DNA from: Axinella damicornis
Taxonomy: Eukaryota; Porifera; Demospongiae; Axinellida; Axinellidae
Direction: 5' to 3'
DNA length: 64,000 bases
NCBI GenBank assembly: GCA_963931865.1
Contig: OZ007506.1
Span: forward strand, 18,759,853-18,823,852
Under the pieces are notes generated by a model, which saw only the letters and a list, made by a program, of their open reading frames with translations, made no database searches and had not been told where the DNA came from. A program made the translations under genes and the position numbers. Shown here one piece after another: positions 46,501-56,350 of this stretch (its first letter is position 1; the number at the start of each line of letters is the position of its first letter).

Positions 46501-48831
46501 CCACAACCATGCCAAAATGGAGCAACTTGTACAGTGAGTGACCTGCATGGTGTATTGTTGTAACAAAATTCATACTCTGATTGTAAGCTGCTTCATAATA
46601 TCTTGCTACCTGGATCAATAACCATGTCTTACACTGATGCACAGATGGTTGGCTGTGGTGCTTATGATGACCATTGTTGTTATCTCCTTCCATTGCACCT
46701 TTCTCCCAGGACCTGTTCAATGACTACAGGTGCTCCTGTCAACCGGGATACTTTGGAAGTGACTGTGAGATGGAGGTTGATGAGTGTCTGCCCCATCCTT
46801 GTAAGAATGGAGGAACATGTAGCGACCGGGTTAATGGGTACCGTTGTGAGTGCCCAAGAGATTTTGAGGTATTACATGACTGTAGCTACACTGTGATCTT
46901 GCAATTCTCCTTCTGACCAGTCTATCATCACTATATTTCATAGGGTCGCAACTGCGAGATTGACATCAACATGTGCCGCTCAAACCCTTGCTTAAATGGA
47001 GCTACATGCGGTAACATGCCTAACCACTACAGCTGCACATGTGTGCCTGGATACACTGGCTTTAACTGCATGAACGAGACCAATGAATGCACATCGGAGC
47101 CATGTGTACATGGAAATTGCACTGTAAGTCTCACATCTATCCTGGCAGTAGTCTTGTTCAGTCATTCTCTCATATGTACATACATACATTTCCTACTGTA
47201 TTAGGACCTTTTCAATAATTACACCTGCGTGTGTGACACGGGTTATTCTGGCACCAACTGTGATGTGGTTATTGCTGCAACAGGCCAACATTCAACTGGA
47301 GGTCAGCGGGGCATGAAAAATGCAATATACTTAGCACACGTTTATTGCAGCTGCTTGTTTCATGGTAGTAATCATTCACCATGATTCACAATAGCTCGTT
47401 CCCAGGCCGTCTGCCAGTCGCGCGTGCATCGCATACATGACCTTTGAACCCTTGTCAGATAGCTGGCAAGGGTACAAAGGTCACGTATGCGATGCGCGCG
47501 TGACTCGACTGGCAGACGGCCTGGGAACGAGGCAGCTACAATAGCAATAGGCTGAGAGCTGCATCTACATCTTGCGTGTTCCTCTTGTATCACTGACTCA
47601 TTCCTTCAACAGGGCTGACTGGGGCTGGGCCGATTGCTGGCGTGGTAATTGCGGGGGTGGTGCTGCTTGTGATCCTACTGCTCCTTGCCTTATTTGGACT
47701 GCTGGTGTATACCAGAAAGAAATCTCCTGAGAGAACCTGTAAGGTTTTGAAACATCTGCATGGCGGAGGTTGGGTGCAGTTAGGGATAAATATACCAGTG
47801 ATACGGCTAGAGTATTAAGTTAAAAATAGAGTTGAGAATAACAACTATCCAAAATTGGGTCTCATGGTACCTAGAGCTTTGGTCTTGCTCGAATTGTGCA
47901 CAGTCTAAACGTTCCTTATAGCTATCTACATTTGTAGGTAATTCAATATTATGATACAGACTAAGACAACATTGACTTTAGCCAAATACTAAATGAACTG
48001 TGTCTTATAGAAATACACATGCATGCTGACTGTTGTAGATCAGCTATATTATTTATTGTATGGAGTTCAGGTGTATTAAAAGCTGAATCACAATTTCTCG
48101 ATGCTCTCACTCCTCCCCAGTGCTTGGCTACAGCTGGTCACCAACTTCCACCATGCAGGGGGACTCAGAACATTCTGCCTCCAGATACTCCAATGTCGAA
48201 CTGAAAGGAGGTAACGACTTCCTTTCAAAGAGTCCAAGCAATGACAGAGAGTTCGCTAACCCCCTGTATGGTGAACAAAAAGGTCCAAGTAACGACAGGG
48301 AGTTTCATAACCCCTTGTATGGTGAACAAAAAGGTATGTTTAGCAATAATAATTGCTATTATAGATTGAGGTTGGTTTGATAACCTATGCATGTGCTTGC
48401 ATATGCAGGTGCCATTGAAGAAGGCGCTGACTACTCATTGAGCTCACCAGGCATTGAACATGATTTCAAGAACCCCCTGTACAGTGACGCAACCAGTAAT
48501 CAGTGTGGTCGTGGTGAGTTGTTAGCACTCACAATTCCATTCAAATACCAACTAAGTTCTCTGCTTTCACACGCACACACACACACGCACACACACACAC
48601 ACACCAACAAACAAACACACACACACACACACGTGCACGCACACACACACATGCACACACACACACACACACACACATGCACACACACAAACAAACAAAC
48701 AAACACACATGGATGAAGACATTGATGCCTATGCCTACACATCCATTAACGCACCAGTGGAAGAGTACACATATGCCACGATTGGACAGCAGGGGGTGAC
48801 TGCTCATTGCACTTCCTCTACACCTCCTTGA
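37507..48831 (+). CDS. Delta-like Notch ligand (MNNL-DSL-EGF repeats) with NPLY-rich tail
   Basis: A cell-surface ligand for Notch. Coding exons: 37507-37557 (signal peptide), 37745-38053 and 38506-38821 (MNNL/C2-like part, then a DSL domain reading [26 protein letters not shown]), 39302-39362, 39446-39504 and 41005-41082 (two Delta-type EGFs), then 41455-41627, 41727-41846, 41940-42053, 42148-42261, 42349-42459, 42750-42860, 42947-43060, 43154-43267, 43425-43538, 44264-44377, 44559-44717, 44789-44968, 45111-45224, 45318-45431, 45598-45711, 46420-46533, 46710-46868, 46944-47123, 47205-47301, 47613-47738 (membrane helix), 48121-48333, 48409-48513, 48719-48831. This gives about 1286 residues and about 23 EGF units. 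EGF exons are phase 0 and cut each EGF after its third cysteine. The tail has three F-x-NPLY repeats, PTB or endocytic signals in other proteins. No VWC domain is seen, so it is Delta-like, not Jagged-like. A broken exon at 45050 must be skipped. Confidence 0.9.
40114..40200. mobile_element. 87-bp foldback-family element in a Delta-like intron
   Basis: It begins TAGCCTCATTCCCATGCCC and ends GGGCCTGGGAACGAGGCA. Its middle (TTTTGTTGCTTGCAGTATG) is the reverse complement of part of the repeats at 21.7 and 22.0 kb, which have GCAAGCGACAAAAG. This links the short and long members of the family. I found no clear target duplication. Confidence 0.6.
42944..45107 (+). repeat. Tandem duplication of EGF exons, first copy
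   Basis: This block of about 2.16 kb holds six complete EGF exons plus the first 58 bases of a seventh (45050-45107) and is followed directly by its second copy. Exon offsets between the copies are 2164 bp at the left side and 2156 bp further right, so only small indels separate them. The break falls in the seventh exon, where AACTGTG runs straight into CAGGGTGGTG. Confidence 0.95.
45108..47262 (+). repeat. Tandem duplication of EGF exons, second copy
   Basis: The second copy matches 42944-45107 through exons and introns alike, including long identical intron stretches. It retains the complete version of the seventh EGF exon (47205-47301), which runs on into the linker before the membrane helix. 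Very high intron identity indicates a recent event or ongoing gene conversion. Confidence 0.95.
47396..47537. mobile_element. 142-bp foldback MITE with 8-bp target duplication
   Basis: Arms of about 60 bp, from TCGTTCCCAGGCCGTCTGCC to GGCAGACGGCCTGGGAACGA, fold on each other with a few mismatches and a short loop near 47458. ACAATAGC flanks both sides (47388-47395 and 47538-47545). It lies in the Delta-like intron just before the membrane exon and belongs to the TAGCCTCGTTCCCAGGC family. Confidence 0.85.
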
Positions 48832-49909
48832 GTACTGACTACTTGCCTAGCTGTGTGGTGGCTGTCACTGTTGCTTGTAGAGTAGCTGCATATGAGTAGC
48901 TATATTTGTGAAAATCATGTTTTAATTATATTGACTACAAGTAGCTGAGCTCGCTTCGCTCGCTCAGCTACGTCCCCCTTGTTCGCCTACCGTGCGTAAT
49001 CCGGCGCCGGACAGCTCTCTGAAGAGCTGCTTCTCCCCGATTGCGTCCGCTTCAGCTGCTGCTCGCCGCTTGCGTTTGCTTCAGCTGCTGCTCGCGGGCA
49101 CGATTGCAGCATCCGCTTCCACTGCTGCTCCCCGTTTGCCTCCGCCTCCAGCTGCTGCTCCCCGATTGCGCCCGCTTTCACGATCAGCTGCTGCTCCCGA
49201 TCTCGTCCGCTTCGACTGCTGCTCCCCGATTGCGTCCGCTTCAACTACTGCTCGCCCGATTGCGTCCGCTTCGACTGCTGCTCCCCGACTGCATACTGGA
49301 TTCCAGCCCATGCCCCGGGCCCAATGGCAATGTTCTCGAACATTCTTCACGGAGTTCGAGGTTCAGTAAATAAATTAAAGTACGAAGGTCGCGCGTCACT
49401 ATAGTCTAGTCCCGCCCCACGAACATCCCACTTCCGTCACTCACAGACACACACACAGACACACAGACACACAGACACGTAAAATCTTAATGTATTGATA
49501 GCTATAGCACATGTTGTCATCAGTGACTCATCGCACATGTTTAATTAAACCTCAGAAGGTATTTTAGTAGATATTGAAGGGATGTGATTCACTATCAGGG
49601 CTACTGATAGTGACATACAAGTTTTCATTCTCGGTGGAGCACGCTCCTCATGCGGGACGTACTGTGCACAATGGGCCACTCAACCTTGCCATCAGCAAAA
49701 GAGAATGTTAATAATTCTGCACTTGTGTGGTCTCATAGGTCAAATTTGGCCTGCCACCTTGCAACAGGCCCTAAAAATAAAATCATACCATCTACTCTAT
49801 GATGAAGTTTCATCATACACATACAGACACTATAATATGGCTAGCTACAGGTTTTGCTAGGGTAATCCTGTATAGCATAGATATAGGTTCCCAAATTAAG
49901 TATCATTAT
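48832..49909. other. Region between the Delta-like gene and the kelch cluster
   Basis: The genes on either side are convergent. The stretch holds an inserted repeat-rich segment (48940-49515, listed separately) and flanking unique sequence that recurs at 63.7-64.0 kb. Open frames on both strands through the CTGCTGCTCCCCG-type repeat are low-complexity and not supported as genes. Confidence 0.5.
48940..49515. mobile_element. Inserted element revealed by comparison with the 63.8-kb copy
   Basis: The duplicate at 63.7-63.8 kb runs from TTTTAATTATATTGACTA almost straight into GTCATCAGTGACTCATCG, whereas here about 575 bp lie between. The insert opens with an inverted GAGCTCGCTTCGCTCGCTC hairpin. 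It has a minisatellite with GCTGCTGCTCCCCGATTGCG units (about 49020-49300), then AAGGTCGCGCGTCAC, CACTCACAGACACACAC and ACAC repeats. A related AAGGTCGCGC segment with the same CACAGACACAC context occurs near 31280. The superfamily is unknown. Confidence 0.6.
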
Positions 49910-51045
49910 TCAACACCTGACGCTTCCAAATTCTACCGTGGCAGTCTTTCGGAAATCAATATCCAAGCCAGCCACTACCATCAGTCGGTTGCCAGGGAGG
50001 ACGGCTGCTAAAGATGAACTTCTTGCAGACAGCATGTGACTAATGACGATCCAGGAGTTGGTGGCTGGTTTGTACATGAAAACGGCCGTGGTCGCAAGCT
50101 TCTTTTCATAATCCATTCCTCCTATCGCAAGCATTTGATCAAGAAGGGACACACACGTTGCAGATTTAGCTGGACAATCAGCAACTCTGCTCCAGACACC
50201 GGACTGGTCAGATGGTGAAGAGCAGGACTGGAGGAGGGCACTCAGCGAACATGTGTACACAGAGTTCGTTTCTTTCCAGTTCTTGTCTTCTCCACCCAGC
50301 ATGTAGATTTGGTCACCACAGATCGTTGCTGAAGAACTACAGATCGGGTCAGGTAGAGCAGCAGCAGTGAACCATTGCTGAGTTGCAGTGTTCATCACTT
50401 CAACTGTTGTCAGCATCACTGATAAAATTCCAATTCCCCCTGCTACAATGAGAGATGTTCCTGTGCAAAGTGCAGTCATCTCTCTTCGTTTCGTTTGCAT
50501 GGGTGGGAATACCTCTGTCCACTTTTTTTTGCCACAGCATTTCCTTCTGAGGCTGAAGAGCTTGTTGGTGAGTTCAGACCCTGCATTGCCACCAACGGTT
50601 GTGAGAAGGTGGTCGATTACCACCAGTCCGCTACCTATGTACGGACAGTCAGGAAGTGAGGCCCAGCCACTACAGGCTGTATAGGAATACACTTCAGCGA
50701 TATCGGTATCCTGGAGGTAGACTGTATGACCGTCTACGACAGAATCAAACAGTCTGAATGTCTCACACGGTGCCTTTCCCCCTTCTCTCCATTTCAGTGT
50801 GATTGCTGTCAATGCGTGTAATGAGAAAAGTATTGAACATGCACTTGACATAATATCTAAGGTACTAGCTAGAATGACTACAAATTGTGTGCTTCCGATA
50901 GTGATAGCCACAAACAGGAGCATCTGCATGTCAGAACAAAGGCTTCCACCTCAAAGTTAGTAGCAATGTATGACATACTCTCTAGATTACATACAACACC
51001 TGATCTAGCTATGTACTCACTTGGTTGGTCTTTACCTGCAGCCAT
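49910..51045 (-). CDS. Kelch-repeat protein, cluster copy 1
   Basis: Two coding exons, 51045-51021 (ATG plus MAAGKDQP) and 50805-49910, give 306 residues. Several kelch blades are visible, each with the Gly-Gly pair and downstream Tyr/Val and Trp: SLIVAGGIG with TTVEVMNT and QQWFTAAALP; QIYMLGGED with SVYTCSL and GVWSRVADCP; MLAIGGMDY with AVFMYKP and NSWIVISHM. These should form a single beta-propeller, usually a protein-binding platform. No BTB, F-box or catalytic domain is present. Compared with copies 2 and 3, the region near CCGKKKW has an extra basic-Cys patch and the C-terminus differs. It lies convergent to the Delta-like gene. Confidence 0.8.
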
Positions 51046-52279
51046 TAAGCCTGCAAATTGAAGTATAGAATGATTACTGTAAAGCCAGTGAGTGCTGTTG
51101 TCAATGGTCCCTCAGGTAGCAAATCACCAATTGAGATGTAAATGTCTGAGGGTTAGTTCACATGCAGGACCAGCTATACAGTTAATGATCAAGTGGCTTG
51201 AGACAACACAATGAGTATCATCGTATAAATATTGCACCCAGCATCATCGTATGAATATTGCACCCAGATGGCACCAAAATGCAGTAACAATGAATGTTAC
51301 TACACATTTATATAGTCCATCTGCTAGCTAATGTATCTGTTTAACCAAGCAAAATCAAAAATGTAATTTAGTTACACATCCACCTGCTATGCCCTAACAA
51401 TGAGAGCGCACTGAATCTGAGCTATTCGTACTTTGTGGGTTGTTTGTTTGCAGTAATAGCCCAATACAGTACATTCATTTTGCTATTGTGTGTTGCTTCC
51501 AACATACTGATCTGGATACAATTATATATTATTTGAGTACAACTTAGGTAAACGTTCATGTCTCATTGGAACTTGAAGCATAGTTGTGCTTGTGGGCACA
51601 AATATTCATAACTGCGTAGTACGTAATTTAGTGAGTTAAGGCTGCGGGTGAGGCTAAAACTGTAGCTGAGGCAAACAACTTAAGTTGAATCAGTCAGAAA
51701 GAATTCAACACACAATCGCAGTATATTGCGACTAATATTAATATGTCAAGGATTTCATTATCACCATAGAATAGGATGACCTAATTATTGAGTTGTTGCA
51801 TGATTGAATTGTAATTTTACCCTGTGAGAAAGGGCCTATGGATTTTGAAGATGTGATCAATGAAGCAATTAAGCAAGTGTTTGTTGCTCAGCTGATATAG
51901 TTCTTAACAGTCAAATCCAGTATTTGATTGATCATTGGCTATGTCTGCAGCTGCTAGTACTTGATTGTAGTCTTAATTTGTCAATGAGCTTTGTGAAAGT
52001 TACAAGTTTGTTGTCACTGACAAACTCCGAAAAATGGGGAGTGGCTGTGAGCGAGGCAGAGCGAGCTCGGGGCAGGGCTAGGACCAGCAACAGAGCTGGA
52101 GGTGGAGCTTTCAGCACAGTTGAGTCAGTCCACTCGCACATGCCAAGGCAGGAGGGAGAGAAAGAACAGGCCATGGCTGCAGTTTCTTGAATCTACCGTT
52201 ACAAAGGTAGCCTTGTATTTACATAGTCAAACGGCGCCGGCGATGAGATTCAATGGACCAATCAGATGGGATATATAAC
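51046..52279. other. Upstream region of kelch copy 1
   Basis: No gene can be supported. Direct repeats of the phrase CATCGTATGAATATTGCACC occur near 51215-51265, and the same phrase appears upstream of copy 2 near 54565. This fits a duplicated gene-plus-flank unit. The open frame at 51924-52190 has no recognisable domain. Confidence 0.35.
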
Positions 52280-52397
52280 AGTTAGAGCCCGGTCACCATG
52301 CAGGGATTTATGGCAACGTAAACCAACCTTGTCCTCGGCTTCGCCCTCGGACTCGGTCGGTTTACTGCCATAAATCCCTGGTGACCAGGCTCTAACT
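52280..52397. mobile_element. 118-bp foldback element upstream of kelch copy 1
   Basis: Arms AGTTAGAGCCCGGTCACC...GGTTTACTGCCATAAATCC pair with the reverse complement from 52359 to 52397, with a few mismatches and a small insertion in the left arm. The arms surround a loop rich in TCGGCTTCGCCCTCGG. A single-arm relic of the same family lies near 2612-2638. Confidence 0.75.
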
Positions 52398-52624
52398 ATT
52401 ACATACCCTGTCTCATAATTGCCTCACTAACGTATGTATTCAGCCAAACTACAGTACAGAGAAAGGACTGAAACTTTTCACGTACGTACTATCTCATTGT
52501 AGGGTGTATGCTTTGTATTAGCTCACCAGCTATTCATGCATCCTTGTACCATGTAGCTAGCTACATAAAATCTTATAGATAAAAAATAAAAATAAAACCC
52601 ATGTACACTTACTCAGTTTATTCG

Positions 52625-52790
52625 TATTGTTCCTTCGTTGAGCCCTCCTTGTCGGTACAGTACCGTACAACTTCGATTTTAGTTTTGGCCGAGCCTTAGC
52701 GAGCACAACTGTCGTGAAGTACGTGAGCTAGCTGCCGTGTCTGTCCGTATGATCTGATAACTGACGAAATAATTAACCCGTGCAGCAAAT
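52625..52790 (-). pseudogene. Frame-shifted counterpart of kelch copy 2 exon 1
   Basis: The minus strand reads CTCGCTAAGGCTCGGCCAAA and AAACTAAAATCGAAGTTGTAC, nearly identical to the first coding exon of kelch copy 2 (55440-55606). It then has about five extra bases at the GGTACAGTACCGTAC segment that shift the frame away from the YFTDKEGSTKE reading. It may now serve as 5' untranslated sequence of kelch copy 1, which has its own ATG at 51045. Confidence 0.55.
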
Positions 52791-52917
52791 AATTGCGTCA
52801 TTGATCGTATTATACGTACACAGTAGTATAGTAGCGAGTTGTTGCGGGAGCCACCCAATTCTGTAGGCGTGATTCACGAGTAAACATGCGGTCTTCAAGC
52901 TATGTTCATGTCCCCCC

Positions 52918-52949
<32 letters not shown>

Positions 52950-53110
52950 TAATATTACCATCCAAGTGAAAATGCAACAAGAGTAACAAAACAGGGTAAT
53001 ATGCATACCTAGCTATGTTGTGACCATCATAATAATTATGGTATAAGTTCAGATAAATGAACCACTTTCTTGCATGGTTTAACGTGTACAACCCATAAAA
53101 GTTCCAAAAA

Positions 53111-55606
53111 TTATTCGACGTTCGCGATTTGTACTGTGTCAGTGTTATGGGAATCAATGTCTGTACCAGCCACTACCATCAGTTCGTTGCCAGGGAGGAC
53201 GGCTACAAAAGATGAACTTCGTGCAGACAACATGTGGCTAATAACTGCCCAGGAGTTGGTTGCTGGGTCGTACATGAAAACGGCTGTGGTGGCGATCTTG
53301 TTCTCGTAATTCATTCCACCTATTGCTAGCATTTGACCAAGAAAGGATGCACATGTTGACCATTCAGCGGGACAATCAGTAACTCTGCTCCACACACCCG
53401 ACTTTTCAGATGGTGAAGAGCAGGACTGGAGGAGGGCACTCAGTGAACATGTGTACACAGAGCTCGTCGAATTCCAGCTCTTGTCTTGCCCACCCAGCAT
53501 GTAGATTTGGTCACCACAGATCGTTGCTGAAAAATTGGTGATCGGGTCAGGTAGAGCAGCAGCAGTGCACCATTGCTGGGTCTCGGTGTTCATCACCTCA
53601 ACTGTTGTCAGCATATTTGCTACTATTCCAATTCCCCCTGCTACAATGAGAGATGTTCCAGTGCAAAGTGCAGTCATCTCTCTTCGTTCGGTTTGCATGG
53701 GTAGGAAAACCTCCGTCCACTTTTTGTCACTACCTTCCCCCGTGAGGCTGAAGAGCTTGTTGGTGAGTTCAGATCCTACATTGCCACCAATGGTAGTGAG
53801 AAGATGGTTGATTACTGCCAATCCGCTACCTACATACGGACAATCAGGAAGCGAGGACCAGCCACTTGGAAATGAGGTTGTATAGGAGTACAGTTTAGCG
53901 ACGTCGGTAGCCTGGAGATAGACTGTATCACCATCTACGACAGAATCAAACAGTCTGAACGTCTCAAAAGGTGCCTTCTCCCCTTCTCTCCATTTCAGTG
54001 TGATTGCTGTCACTATAATGAGAAAAATATATTATGCACTTGGATACCTTTGCTGCAGGTACTAGATGCTTGCAGCGAGCATATTGATAGCAACAAACAG
54101 GAGCCTCCACCATGCAAGGCTTCCACCACAAAGTTAATATCGCTGGCTATTCTCTAGATTACATATAACACCTTGATCTATGTACTCACTTGCTGCTTGG
54201 TCTTTAACCCTGCAAATTGAAGTATAGACTGTAAAGCCCTGTGAGTGCTGTTTTCAATGGTCCCTTGGATAGCAAATCACTGATTGAGTCTGCTTCATGA
54301 ATGAGCTCTGCTTAAGGCTTGCAAACTGCATGGGAGCCTAGGGCTGGTTCACAGGACCGGCAACAAGCATATGCCACTAACCAGCCTCAGTCCCATCCCA
54401 TGCATCCCTAAATTCTACATTTTTTTATAAATGGGATGGGACTGAGGCTGGTTAGTGGCATTTCTCCTTGTTACTTCCGTTTTTCTAGAGGTAGAATATG
54501 ACACGCCATCACTAAATCCTTTTTAATTTTACGGAGAAAATTTTTAGCCTCTAGTTATGACATCATCGTATGAATATTGCACCCAGATGGCACCAACATG
54601 CAGTAACAACATGCAGTAACAAATGAATGATACTACACTCTAGCTGAAGTGCATAGTATGCATGTGATGTGGATGGAGTCCCCCGGTTAGTAGTCCATAT
54701 GCTAGCTAATATATCCGTAATAACCAAGCATTAGTGCTACTCACATGACCCTCAACGTATACTATTCATTGCATAGTTGTACTTGTGGGGCACAAATATT
54801 CATAATTGTGTATCAAGAAAGTGACAAAAGGCAGGCAGGCAGTGAGTAAAGGCCTGGGGATGAGGCTGAACTGTAGCTGAGGCAACCAATATTTGATGTC
54901 AATATCACAATCTTTATTGATTGTGATTTTACCGTGTGAGAAAAGGTTTTAATCCTATGCATTTTGGAAGATGTGAACAACGAAGCAAGTGTTTGTTGCC
55001 ACGACTCCACGAGTCAGCCGATACTACATGTAGCTAGTTAGCAGTCAAACCAGCCGTAATTTATGCATGATTGATTCGGATATGTCTACAGCTAGTCTTT
55101 GCAATGAGCATAAGAATGTATAGGTAGCCGAATACTGGTGTTGAGTTGTCTGGGGGGATTCCCCCTAGACAACTCCACAGGATGCCTCCCAACATGCTTC
55201 TGTGGAGTGGGATGCCTCCCAGCATGCTTCTGTGGAGTTGTCTAGGGGGGATGCCTCTCAACATGCTTCTGTGGAGTGGGATGCCTCCCAGCATGTTTCT
55301 GTGGAGTTGCCTAGGGGGAAGCCTCCCAACATGCTTCTGTGGAGTTGTATAAACGTATGAACTTTAACGATTAAACTAGAAAACAAAACAACAGCAGCAA
55401 CAACAACAACAACAACAACAACCAACCATGCACGCTTACTTAGAGCCTGATTTTTCTTCGTAGACTTCCTTTGTGGAGCCCTCTTTGTCGGTAAAGTACA
55501 ACTTCGATTTTAGTTTTGGCCGAGTCTTAGCGAGCGCAACAGACGTGAAGTAGGTGAGCCAACTGTACGTACGTAATATAATAGCCCCAGAAAATAATTG
55601 CGTCAT
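53111..55606 (-). CDS. Kelch-repeat protein, cluster copy 2, with extended N-terminus
   Basis: Three coding exons, 55606-55440, 54209-54190 and 54012-53111, join in frame to give 362 residues. The 5' exon starts ATGACGCAATTATTTTC and encodes a basic-acidic segment ending KLYFTDKEGSTKEVYEEKSG. The short middle exon lacks the ATG that starts copies 1 and 3, so translation here must begin further upstream or not at all. The propeller matches its sisters closely: LIVAGGIGIV, IYMLGGQDKSW, LAIGGMNYENK and NSWAVISHML. The in-frame three-exon join supports a working gene. A hydrophobic stretch in exon 1 (SWLTYFTSVALA) is too short to call a signal or anchor. Confidence 0.65.
54371..54461. mobile_element. 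91-bp foldback with perfect 30-bp arms
   Basis: Positions 54371-54400 (starting ATGCCACTAACCAGCCTCAG) are the exact reverse complement of 54432-54461, around a 31-bp AT-rich spacer. It lies in the first intron of kelch copy 2 and is not seen in copies 1 or 3. Perfect arms suggest a young insertion. Confidence 0.85.
55160..55345. repeat. Minisatellite of about 33-38 bp units
   Basis: Units read GATGCCTCCCAACATGCTTC then TGTGGAGT with either GGG or TGTCTAGGGGG before the next unit; about six are present. It sits in the intron of kelch copy 2 downstream of its first exon. Open frames through it are artefacts. Confidence 0.85.
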
Positions 55607-56350
55607 CGATCGGTGAGTAGTACAGTAGCAATTGCAATTAGTTGTTACGAGCCACACCCAATTTGGTGGTCGTGGTTCACGAGTAAATGATCTTCAAGCA
55701 GTGACTGCGTCTAGATCTGTGACCCTGGACTCACCATCATCTCCCACCCAGCACCCCCCACTTTAGCAGATGGCACTGACTAGATTTCTAGGATCAAAGA
55801 CATTCCGATACGGCGATAGCATGAATGGATATTAGGCCAGGAATATGTTGGGGGGTAGCCTCATTCCCGCCCACTTCCTTTCCAGCCATGCAGCCTGGGA
55901 CCAAGGCTTGGGCACAGAGAAAACTGGACAATCTTATCCAGTCAGTGCCAAAACATTGCATCTACTGCTGGGTGCATGGGAGATGATGGTGAGTCCACAA
56001 GCACGGACTGGAGATATACTATTACCTAAGCAGGGCAACCCCTGGAGAGTATGGCTTCTATAGGCTAGAGTTTAATACATGCTCTTATGAAGTTAATTTT
56101 GTACTTTGCACAGATTACTTGTTACCACCAGCAGTAACTACATGGACTTAGGAGGGTATACACAGAACTGTTAATAGTAGTACATGAGCATGGTAGTAGC
56201 TCTATCCGGATACAGTACAAGATACCCGATATACCAACCAAATATTAATTACGCCATGTTCTGACTTAATTGTGTACAACTAATCAATATTGCAAGTTCA
56301 AATAAATGAACAAGTTACCTGCATGCTCTAATGTGTACAGGTTCCAAAAG
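55607..56350. other. Spacer between kelch copies 2 and 3
   Basis: No gene is supported. A relic of the foldback family is visible at about 55855-55910, with TAGCCTCATTCCC at one end and AGCCTGGGACCAAGGCT at the other. The remainder is unremarkable and probably holds the 3' flank of copy 3 and the promoter of copy 2. Confidence 0.4.

Noticed and set aside
48992..49373. Overlapping frames on both strands of 85-125 codons rich in Ala, Ser and Leu
   Set aside because: They come from the GCTGCTGCTCCCCG minisatellite inside an insertion that is missing from the duplicate at 63.8 kb.
51924..52190. 88-codon plus-strand frame with an Arg/Ala-rich middle
   Set aside because: Composition is odd, but there is no recognisable domain and it overlaps an equally long frame on the other strand.
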